64,000 nt of DNA from NCBI RefSeq assembly GCF_024362695.1, contig NC_065419.1, positions 12,152,678-12,216,677 on the forward strand, written 5' to 3'. Every line of letters begins with the position of its first letter. Positions within the stretch are counted from its first letter, which is position 1. The position numbers and the translations under genes were made by a program. Source of the DNA: Pectinophora gossypiella (taxonomy: Eukaryota > Arthropoda > Insecta > Lepidoptera > Gelechiidae). Below, piece after piece: positions 30,201 to 42,200 of this stretch. Under the pieces are notes generated by a model. The model searched no databases and was not told the origin of the DNA. It worked only from the letters and a program-made list of their open reading frames with translations.

Positions 30201-33200
30201 TATTTACCTTTAGCGGAGTGTAAACCGGAGCACACGCCGAGCGCTGGCACGAAGGCAGAGCGCTCTCATAAATCAGGATACCGCACCTCCACGTGACTGC
30301 TCGGCTCCTTCGCTACCAACACTTGATTAGTAACTAGAGTCTATTTACCTTTAGCGGAGTGTAAAGCGGAGCACACGCCGAGCGTTGGCACGGAGGCGGC
30401 TCTCATAAATCTGCGTATCGCATCTCCATTTGACTGCCTGGCTCCTTCGCTACCAAACCTTCGCTAGTAATTAGAGTGTATTTACCTTTAGCGGAGTGTA
30501 AAGCGGAGAGCGGAGGACACAACGAGTGTTGACACGGAGGCGGCTCTCATAACTCTGAGTATCGCATCTCTATTTGACTGCTCGGCTCCTTCGCTACCAA
30601 CCCTTGGCTAGTAACTAGAGTCTATTTACCTTTAGTGGAGTGTAAAGCGGAGAGCGGAGCACACGGCGAGCATTGGCACGGACGCGGCTAGACCTTATAA
30701 ATCAGCGTATCGCACCTCCAATTGACCAACAATTGAGCTCGGCTCCTTCGCTACCAAACCTTCGCTAGTAATTAGAGTGTATTTACCTTTAGCGGAGTGT
30801 AAAGCGGAGCGCACAGCGAGCGCGGTGGCGGGCGCGGAGGCGGCTCGCTCCACCGGCGCGGCGCCAGCGTACCGCACGTCCACCTGGCTGCTAGGCTCCT
30901 TCGCCTCTCGCCACCAACCCTCACCCTCGCACTCCGCCAGCGCCCATTCTTCGCAGAGCTCTGGAAGAAGGAAAATTCATTTTATAAAATTAATAATCAA
31001 TGAAGCTTTGGTGCGTGACGTCTGTCGCCGTATAAGGGTTGGCCGATATCACGCAGCAAAGGGTGGAGATCCTCGAGTTGGCTTTTTCCTCGCGGAGCGT
31101 TTTTCACTTGCGGTCCAGAGAGACAACGCTGCAAGCATAATGGGTACGTTCGGGCGGAGCTTTTTGACGGCTGATATGGTTTACTATATCTTTGTGTGTT
31201 TTATGTGTTTTGACGTATTTTAGTGTAGGTATTTAATTTGACTATGTTATATATTTTCTTAAGATATTAAATTACATTCAATGAAAATAGTCTGTAGTTG
31301 TTCACTTTGCTAAAATGTGAGAGATAATTAGATGTAATGATTCCGTATATTTAAGCAAATAAGGTCTACGACTACAGAATCAAGATTGACACTCATTTTA
31401 TTGTACTCCATCAGCCTCCATGGTCTAGTGGTTAGAGCGTTAGGCTCACGATCTGGATGTTCGGGTTCGATTCCTGATGGGGACACTGTCGAAATCACTT
31501 TATAAGACTGTCCTTTGTTTGGTAAGGACTTTTCAGGCTTGAATCACCTGATTGTCCGAAAAAGTAAGATGATTCCGTACTTCGGAGGGCACGTTAAGCC
31601 GTTGGTCCCGGCTATTAGCCGTAAAAACACTTCCACCAACCCGCAGTGGAGCAGCGTGGTGAAGTATGATCCGTACCCCTTCCGGTTGACTGAGGAGAGG
31701 CCTGTACCCAGCAGCAGCTGTGGGACGTACATAGGGAATAAGTCGTCTATTTTTAAGTTTTACAAATAAAAACTTTTATGCATATAAGTAAGTACTTAAT
31801 TATAAATTCATAATACCTAACGCTCACAGTATATATCACAAGAATCTGCCTTCCAACTTCTAATACCAATGTAATTAATTTCGCCCCAATCTTACAACTC
31901 CGCCAAAACCATGTCGAGCTAGACTGTACTAAAGTCATAAAATATTAATACCTGCTTAAGTACTGAACTAGAAACATGTAATTACATATAGGTAATACGA
32001 AAATAAATGATGACTACCTATTTGCTGGTTTGTGAGCAAAAAATATATCGAACGCTGTCTTTTGCTTATCTCTTCGGGCATGTCGTAAAAACCGACAAGA
32101 CGATTGTATCCTTTCTGACATGTTGGACTATTTTATGAACGACGGTCTAATCACCTGACACTAGGGTTCATGCATTTTAGGACTTCATCCCATTATTTTT
32201 TTTGACGTTACTTATTGTAGATTTGCCGCAGATGGCATTAACTACTTGGCCGGACAAATGGGGAGCGCTGAAGGCTCTCACCCGGTTCCACTTCATCCCA
32301 AAAGTGGTTGCAAGTTGTCTGTTATTACTTGTGGCTGTGTCCACCCCATTAGGAATACAGGCGTGAGTATGATAGTGAACCTATAAAGCGGTCGTAGGCT
32401 CATGGCGGTTGATAATTTTCCAGCATAACTCAAAGGCAATTTCCTACAGGCTTTACTCTCATTAACTCATTATAGTGATATAGTCACAGACAGTAAGGTG
32501 CTGTTCCCGGAAATGTTCCCAAAGTGTTCCCACTTTGGGAATATTCCCGAGAATATTCCCGTTGTAAAATCTCTTTAATAGTAATTAAACTGTCTGCTTT
32601 TCTTTTTCAAATTATACTAACTTGTACTCTCATCCTGTAGGTAATAAAGCTCTTTTTACTCAAGCTGTGCGCCTTTTTACTGCCGGGAACGTTCCCAAAA
32701 TGGGAATATTCCCGAGACCAGCACATCACTGGTCACAGCTAGTACGCGAGCGAGTTTCGCAAATATTAATAGCCGCAGATTGCTTATGTAAATTGCGCCA
32801 AATCATAATGACATATCTCGCTTGTAGTAATGTCCTTAGGAAGTCAGTAATTTTCCTGAAAAGGATACTAATCTGGGGGGCTAAAAAAGCCACATCAAAG
32901 CAATTCACCTATAATAAAGCAATATTGCTATTTGACATATATTTGCATTGCGCACTAACTTTTATATGCGCAAATGTCAAATTGCAATATTGCTTTCTTA
33001 GATTTATTGCGTCAATGTGGCCTTTTAAAGCCCCCTGTTTATTTCCTTTCACTTCTTATTTGGGTGTCTACGCTACGATGCCGTGTAGAGAATGTGAATA
33101 ATTAAATAGGTAAGTTAGTAAGTACCTAATTTGTCTAATACTTATCGAAATTCAATTCAAATTTTCAAATTCAAAAATATCTTAATCAGTAGTTAACATA

Positions 33201-36200
33201 GTTACACTTTGAATCCTCATTTTTTACGTAACGAACGTTTCATCCCCTTAAAACTACTGCAACTTACCTGTATAGCTGCAAAATAAATTGGAAGAAAAGG
33301 GCATAGATGTTCTTAAAGAACAAACGTAAAATATTGTTATATAAATAATTTAGTAATTTGGCTGCCTAATATCAGTTCCCTGACAGTTAATCTCATGCAA
33401 TCATATCTTCTAAATAATCACTAACCTTATAATAACCACTTTCTAAGTAATTACTGTCTTAAAACTGTTCAAAGGGAAAGATACTTTTATCAAAAGTACT
33501 TAATGTTATTATGTCTATGAAAAGAAAATTAAGTTTTAAGTAATAAGTATACAATTTTCGACAAAATAAAGTGTAACTATAGGTATATCTACTAAATAAA
33601 AGTTATTATTCTTTATACGACTTTCAGCTTAGGATACTTGGCATTCTAGTAAGAAAGTTGTTATATTTTTCATGACAAGAGTAAATACATAATTCTTTTA
33701 ATGACTAGCGATTACAAAGTCGACTTATCACAAATTATAATATGAGGGAGTTTATTTATAAGTATATAAACACAGAGTACTTACATAAAATGTTATATTA
33801 ATTGACGTATAAAGTCTAAAGCATGACCATTATAGTACATACAGCCATTAATTTCTAGGCAATTAGCTAAGGAAATAAATCATTTCACTTACATTTAACT
33901 ACAGATAGATTATAATACTACTTAGTCATGTTGAAGTGAACCTCTAGCCATAGAGGGGCCATTCAACTAGCGACAACAAACACTTCAGGACCCCGATACC
34001 GACCACGCCGGCGTGGTCGTCGTTTTCCTTCATTCAGCGCTTATCGCTATCATATCGTAACATAATAAATACTTTATTGCACAAACAGGAAAATATAAAA
34101 CAAAAGAGAAACAGAATGAGTACAACGGCTTTATTGCTAAGCAGCAAACTCTTCCAGGCAACCTTTAAGTACAGGAGATATTCTGATGTATCGTCCCGTG
34201 TGTCATCGTGGGTCGATTAATTCTTCCAAATAGGATTAACAATCCTTCCAGATGATGCCCTGTCTGACTTTCCAATTAGAAGGAAAAACTAACTAAATTA
34301 CTAACTTACAGATTAGGTCACATGCCTCTCAAATTACGTTTCTCAGGTAGGTAAGTAAGTATTGTTAATTATTTCCTCACGGTGTTCCTTTACTGCTGAA
34401 CACGTGATAATCAATTATGATCCAAATATGAATTCGCAAAACAAAGTCAATTAACTAGTTCGATAATCCCGTGTTGGGATTCGTACTCATATACTGCGAC
34501 GTGCGACAATCAGTTTTTTTTTGACGTGACTTATTGTAGATTTGCCGCAGATGGCATTAACTACTTGGCCGGACAAATGGGGAGCGCTGAAGGCTCTCAC
34601 CCTGTACAACGTTTAAGACAGCAGGCCTGAGGGTGCCCAGTTGGGCGCGACATTCAAAGGAAACTGTAGGTATTGTAAGCAACGCTGCGCTGTTGAAGTA
34701 CTTATATTCAATAAACTACACTACATGGAACAAAGTACAAAGACATTCCAAGAGATGAATGAAACGAACTACGCAATATAATAAAACAGAGTCATACAAA
34801 TATGACACACACAACTTGTGTCACGCAAGTACATCAGATAAGGATCTGGTATACAAACATCGGACAGTGGCTGATAGCCGAGACCCGCGACCCGAAACAT
34901 GTTATTGTCCAAAATACAGCGTCAAACAAGACCCTGGGACCCTGGTCCAGTCGCGAATAATTTCATCATTGCATAACGATCGTTCACAATAATATTTCTT
35001 ATTAATTCATACTAATGACACACACCGGACACTTCATACAAAAATACTTGTTTTTACACAGACACGACACATTGACGTTATCGTACGTGTGTGTGACGTC
35101 GAGCCAAACGATTGAAGACTAAAGTAAGACCGATGGGGTGAGGTAAACCTAGCTCATCCGCTGGTCAATGCGTACTATTTTTCGTTATTCTATTGCTAAT
35201 GATGAAAGACGGATGGCGCAGCGGTAAACGCGCTCGGTCTGCGATCGTTGAAGTTAAGCAACTTTCGCAAAGGCCGGTCATAGGATGGGTGACCACAAAA
35301 AAAAGTTTTCATCTCGAGCTCCTCCGTGCTTCGGAAGGCACGTTAAGCCGTTGGTCCCGGCTGCATTAGCAGTCGTAAATAACCATCAATCCGCACTGGG
35401 CCCGCGTGATGGTTTAAGGCCCGATCTCCCAATCCATCCATAGGGAAGGCCCGTTCCCCAGCAGATGAAAGACGAAAAAAAATATATAACGTTTAAAAAA
35501 ACTGATCGTAAATAAGTCGCTGTGGTCCTGTGGTTCACTAGCATGCTTCTCAAACGGAGAACTCTGGTTCGAACCCCGACAACGGAGACCAATGAGTTAT
35601 TAATTTCAATAACACAGTTGGCTCGATAATTATAGATGGCGATACGGCTTACTACATAATATCACGTTGGCCTAACAAAAAGCTCGGTAAGGTGTGAGTA
35701 AGTATTTAGTTCATCTTGCGATAGATCTACCTCTGACTACCCCAATTGGGATATAGTGAGCTTATGTTATGATCGTGTTTCTTTTTTTTCCGCGACTTAT
35801 TGTAGATTTGCCGCATGGCGTAAACTCACTTAGTCGGAAATCGTGTATCAGCGAAGGCATTTAATCTTTCTATTCCTTTCGTTATTCGAATGTGAACCTA
35901 GCCTAGTCTGATATGGCTATCTAGGCCAGACATATCGATAGCGAAGTGGGCCATAGGTCAACATCAGGCGTAGTAGCCGCGAAAGATGGCTGATATTCGG
36001 CTAATTTTAACCTTATCACACTTAACTGTTGAGACTCGAACCTTGACACATTGAGGCGGTAGGTCGTCTGTCGATGAACTAAGTATTTGTCGCGTCGCGT
36101 GTATGTACGGTAAACTTCAGGTAATAGTAAATACAGATTACTTACCTATATACCATTTGTCTTTTTATTTCTGTAAGTTGGTTTCTTACCTATTTTTTTT

Positions 36201-39200
36201 CCTAAAAATAAATAGATTCTTACTTACGTGTAATGTACAACTACGACTTACTTTCCGCTAAGAAAGGATAATATACCTAATTTAATAATTTGATATATTT
36301 TATAGTAGCACTCGATTTTTGAAGACATTCTAAGCTCATGACTATGAAACACATAAAATATGACTACTTATATTATAATTAATGTTTTTAAATACGGGTA
36401 AGTAAGTATATTTTATATTTTTTCGCACAATATGGTTTTACAACTGGGGGGTTAAAAATGCCACATCAAAGCAATTCACCTAAAAAGCTATCGCTATTTG
36501 ACATTTATTTGTATTGCGCACTTACTTTTATATGCGCAAATGTCAAATTGCAATATTGCTTTTTTAGATGAATTGCTTCGATGAGGCCTTTTCAACCCCC
36601 ATCCAAATTCATATATTTTTTATGAATATTATTATATGTGGTAGATTGTTATTATAATTATGTTCTCTAAGTAATTCTATAAAATGCCGTATGCTCCCCT
36701 GACATAACAAAATAAGTACATAAATAAATAATTTACTTAAATAAGTACTTCTATTTTTTGTATAATACATACCTACTACCAAAAGTTTTACAAATTAATT
36801 AGACTCTCGGCTGTAGGTACAGTCATAAGCAATATAATGTACCCACTTTAGGACTCTGTCGCTCTAACATATTTGACAATTTGTCAAAAAGTTAATGTGA
36901 CATGGTACCAAAGTTTATACATATTAATGCTCGTGACCGTACCTGTTTCGCAACATACTTTTTGTACTACATGAAACAGGAATCAAAATCCCTGCTTCTT
37001 AAATATGAACCTAAATTAATTCAAGCACATTATATTGAGATTCTACAATAATAATCACTAAATATGAGGACTTTAAACCGAACCTTGATCGTCTATAATT
37101 AAATGATAAAACCCAGCACGATGCACGACAAAGGAAGCACAAGAATAATGGAGCTTAATCAAACCCAAACTGTCAATTAGCACAAATTATTGAGACATAC
37201 ATAGTGATAAAGAAACTATTTTACTCAGCCGCTAAATTGCGCATTTTGTAGCCTGAATACGATCAAAATAAACCTACTTTTATTATCGGTTTTTTAATTA
37301 GGTAGTTTCCTAGGTCAAAGATAATTTATAATATTCTGATTACGTACTAAATAAAACAGATCTGAAAGTGACAAAAACGTTTTCTTTTTTCGATTTAACT
37401 TATTTATGAGTTTTAAGAAAGAAAAATTGTAAGAAAGAAAAATAAGTGCGACATTTGTCACGTTTTTCTATGACGTGACAGGTAGCTATTTCATATAAAA
37501 GCCATAGTAATTTCGTGTTTTGACGTTTAGTAAAAAGTAACTGATTTGACTAGTTGTCAGGTACAAATTCAAATTCAAAAATATCTTTATTCGGTAGGTA
37601 ACATAGTTACACTTTGAATCGTATTTTTTTTTTTTGTATAACGAGTCTCATCCGCCTAAAACTATTACAGATCTTAGAAAAAACCCGAGCTAAATAATAA
37701 AAATAAAATGGTGTAATGTTTTTCAGTACTAATATGAAGTGAGGGTGTTGTTGTTCTTGGGGCTTGTTGACAATTGCAACATAAAAATACCTCAAAAAAT
37801 ATATGAATTCTTTGCTTTTTTAATTAATTCATCGATCTATTTCTTATAGTCGGACCTGTTTGTAACCTCTGCAATTACCTAACTAAACTGAATAATTAAT
37901 ACTTTTTATTTAATTATTTATTTATTTTTTAATTTTATTATGATGTTATTGTCTTTTTTTTGTAATAAACTATTTCTATTCTATTCTAATTATATGCGAA
38001 GTGGCAAAACAATCAGCGTTTCTTTACTACAGTCTACGAGTTGTGAAAGTAATTAATCCACACACATTTTAACATGGCCCACATCGATATAGATTCGGGC
38101 GAGGCTTTGTGTGTTCTGTTTGTTATTCATAAACAATAACCACGCTTTTTCAAAACCGTAAACACATAGAATTAGGTAAGTATTCAAAGTAGGTAAGTAA
38201 AGCATAGAATATTATCCATGAGCGTTCTATGCTATCCTCCAGGCCTCCTATCGTGTGGGCTGTGAGGTGGATTACCAACCCCATCAACCCTGGTGTCAGG
38301 ATTACTATTAGAGCCGCCAAAGGCCCCTGACATGGCTCATATAACGACCACTAGCTTACATCAGTAAGTAGTAACCGGGACCAATGCCTTCCGAAGCACG
38401 GATCATCTTTCTTGACAAGAGCCTGTAATGTCCTATAGGACATCACAAAAGTAACTTTTGACAAAGTGACTTTTGTGATGTGTCTCCACGAGGATTTGAA
38501 CCCGGGATCTTCGGATCGTGGGCACAACACTCGAACCACTGGACCACAGAGGCCGTTAGGTCCGCCAGGTAAGATAGCACGACAAACCTTGACGAAAAAT
38601 GGATCTAAGTAAGTAAGTAGTTTATTCCCCGTTAAGTGACACCAAGTATAAAAGCTATCCATCATAGCAGAGCATTAGGTGGAAAATGGATTACCCGCCT
38701 TTCACGCGCTTTCACGGCGCCGTTTTTGCCTTGCGTCTGCGCAACCATTTTACAGGAATGTCGTCCGAGCCCCGGTCTATCGCGGGCTTTCTTCAATTAA
38801 TAATTTATCGCCTACTGGGAAATATCAGGGCAAGGGTCCGGTTCACATTCTACGTTCTGAGTATATTTTTTTTATTATTTCTTGCTGTATTTGTTTAGGT
38901 GGCTCACTTGTTGATAGGGATAATTATTGTTACGTATATGGCGGATGGTCACGTATCAAGGCAAAGGAAAACATCGTGAAGAAACCCACATTCCCGATAA
39001 ATTGAAGTTAAGCAACTTTCGCAAAGGCCTTTCATAGGATGGGTGACCACAAAAAAAAAGTTTTCATCTCGAGCTCCTCCGTGCTTCGGAAGGCACGTTA
39101 AGCCGTTGGTCCCGGCTGCATTAGCAGTCGTTAATAACCACCAATCCGCACTGGGCCCGCGTGGTGGTTTAAGGCCCGATCTCCCTATCCATCCATAGGG

Positions 39201-42200
39201 AAGGCCCGTGCCCCAGCAGTGGGGACGTTAATGGGCTGATGATGATGATAATGAGATAAAAGGTAGTAACTAGTAGATTCACGCTCATGTAGCATGTAGG
39301 TAGCGAAAGCTGTGATAGTTATCTACTTACCCTTAAAGCTTTTATAGTGAATGCTCACTCGTTGATGTCTTTTGTATGAAACAAGTTTATCAATTATGAT
39401 CGACTTCTATTTTTTTTAAATTTCCATGCCAGGATAAATACTTATTTGTAAGATATCCCACTCCTATTAAGGGCCCAATCTTTTTTTAGCTTTTTTTTTA
39501 ATGCTCACTCGTTGATGTCTTTTGTATGAAACAAGTTTATAAATTTTGGTCGACTCTTATTTTTAACAATTTCCTTGCCAGAATAAATACTTATTTGTAA
39601 AATATCCCACTCCTATTAAGGGCCCAATCTCCGGTGTCAGAATTCAGAATTTAAATATTTTCACCCCTGTCGGGGAGCATCCCCGCCGACGACAATATAT
39701 CTGAAGTTGCTCTAGTTATGCGCAGTTAAACGGCAGTTAAAGAAATATGTTCCAATTGTTTGAAAAAGGAAAATAATTATCACCAAAAACTCGCAATGAT
39801 CCAATAGGGTAGTCAAGTCAGTTACTTTTTACTAAACGTACCCGTACGTACGTACGTACATGATGATGATGATAAGGCAGAAGGCGAGAGGGAAACCACT
39901 GCCCTATTTTTTCTTAAAAAAGTAGCATGGAGAATTGCTACATATATTTATTCCTATTAAGGGCCTTTTTTGTACCTACCATTTTTAAGGCGAATAAATG
40001 AATTATGAATTATTATTATTATGAACGTCAAAACACGAAATCACTATAGAATTTGTATGAAAAACCAACCTGTGACGTCATAGCAAAACGCGAAACGCGA
40101 CAACATGTCGCACTTATTATAAGATTTTTCTTTATTAACATTCATAAATAAGTTACTTAAAAGAAAAATGAAAGCGTTTTTGTCTCCTTTAGATCTGTGT
40201 TTATTTAGTAATCAGAATGTCATAATTTATCTTTGACTTAGGAAACTATCCAATTTTGTGGAAACTGCAGCCTTAAGGCTTAGAAACAATTTTTACATTT
40301 AGATTTCCTGCGATTCTTAGTGGCCCTATTAGTATCTAAAGATATCGTTGTTGTCATTAGAAGTCCAACGTGCTAAAACTTGTCACGGTCATTTTATCGA
40401 TATTGACGATATAATTGTTATTTTGTCGATTGGTGCTAATATGTGAACCCAAATAAGTCATGTCGCTCTGTCAAATTACGAACTGAATCGCGTGACATGC
40501 ATGTTAAGAAAAAAAACAAATTCATCGATTTCGACCAACCCGCAGTGGGGCAGCGTGGTGGAGTATGCTCCATACCCCCTCCGGTTGAATGAGGGGAGGC
40601 CTGTGCCCAGCAGTGGGACGTATACAGGCTGTTTATGTTTAGTATCGATTTCGACAAAATGTATTGAATCTATCGATAATTTTATCACCTTGCGCATGTT
40701 AGCCCTGCCGCCAATGATTTCTAGACGTCGCGCATAATGTGCCCTTACACTCACTTTCCAAGCTAGAAGTTTCAAACCACATTCTGCGACGCATCATTAA
40801 TCATAGCGCAACCACTGCGCTCTACATTGCTGGCCTAACAGAGAGAGATCACTTGCCATCGTTACTCGCCGCAGCGATGTATAATGAAGGCATAAATTAC
40901 CCATGGTGTAAGGCAAAGTAAACGAGACGAGTTTTTTTTTCTACCTCTAAACCAGTAATTCTCAACCTGTGATCCGTGGACCACGAGTCTGCGAAACCTT
41001 AAATATGTTCCCTACCGATGCTCCTCAAATATGATCCGCTTTTAAAATTACATACTTTGAATCATTTTTGGAATGGGGTATTTGACTGGTTCAAAGATAA
41101 ATTATAAAATGCTGTTCTAGAATAAGAAGCCAGTCTAAGATGATCAAAAATCAATCTCATTTTACTTTTCGACTAATTTTCGAATTTTATTCATCAATTA
41201 CGTGACCGCTTTTTTATGACGTCATAGGACAGTATTTCCATGCAAACTACAAAGAAAACTTTCGTTTTGACGTTTCGTAAAAAGTATGTCATTTGACTAA
41301 GTTGTCAAGTAGCCTATTCGAACGAGTTTGGAAAGACAAAATTAAATCCAAAAAATCTTGACGAAACGAGCGTGAAATGGTTACATTTCACCAATGAGTC
41401 CTCATCCTGTCCATGAGACTTTTTCGATCTAATATCGTTATAATGCCGACGAAACAGTTTATATTAGTTAGTTTGTTGTTTTATTTTTATTGTTTATTGT
41501 ATTGTTGATATTGTTTGTTTTTATTGTATTTGTTTGTTTTTATTGTATTTCATTTCATTTTATTTCATTTCAATTTCTTTTTGTAACGGAGTCCCTGCTA
41601 ATAAAAATGAAATCATAGTGGTCCCTAGGCAAAAATGGTTGGGAGCCACTGTGTCACTGTTGGTACGGAGAGGTTGTAAGAGAGCTAATTCTAGAGTAAT
41701 TAGAGAGAAACCAGACACGGCCTTATGCAGGGTAGAGCCAAGTTCGGAAGGTTTAATGAAGATATAAAAAATACGCAGTTAGATATTGAACATCATTGGA
41801 TGAACTCAATATGTCAATACGGCTGATCGTATTGAATGCCCTTTTGCACAAAAAACTGTAGGTACCGTATGCGATGCGGATATTCAGTTTTCTCTCGTCT
41901 ATAAAAAAATACATTGCTAGCTACTGTGCTGTGTATTGGGGCCTTCAGCGGCTCAATAATAAACCTGACACCAGGGTTGATGAGTTTGGTACTCTACTCA
42001 CAACCCACACGATAGAAGAAGAGGCTAGCTACTGTGGTCCTATGGTTTACCGGCTTGCATCTCAAACGGAGAGCGCCGGTTCGAAGCCCAGTAGGTACCG
42101 GACTTGCCCCAAATGAGTTATTAATTTATCTTAAATAAGCGTGGCCAATTATTGGTCAGCAAAAATTTAGTAGCGATCGCCATCGACTCGCAAAGATGAA

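Noticed and set aside
29964..30786. Mutually exclusive alternative exons of the PTB gene
   Set aside because: The copies lack acceptors, and the adjacent unit has an in-frame stop, so they are pseudo-exons and not a usable exon cassette.
40739..40921. 60-codon frame with protein-like look (LSKLEVSNHILRRIINHS)
   Set aside because: No family recognised, no splice sites or poly(A) signal, and it sits between two mobile elements; possibly a transposon remnant.
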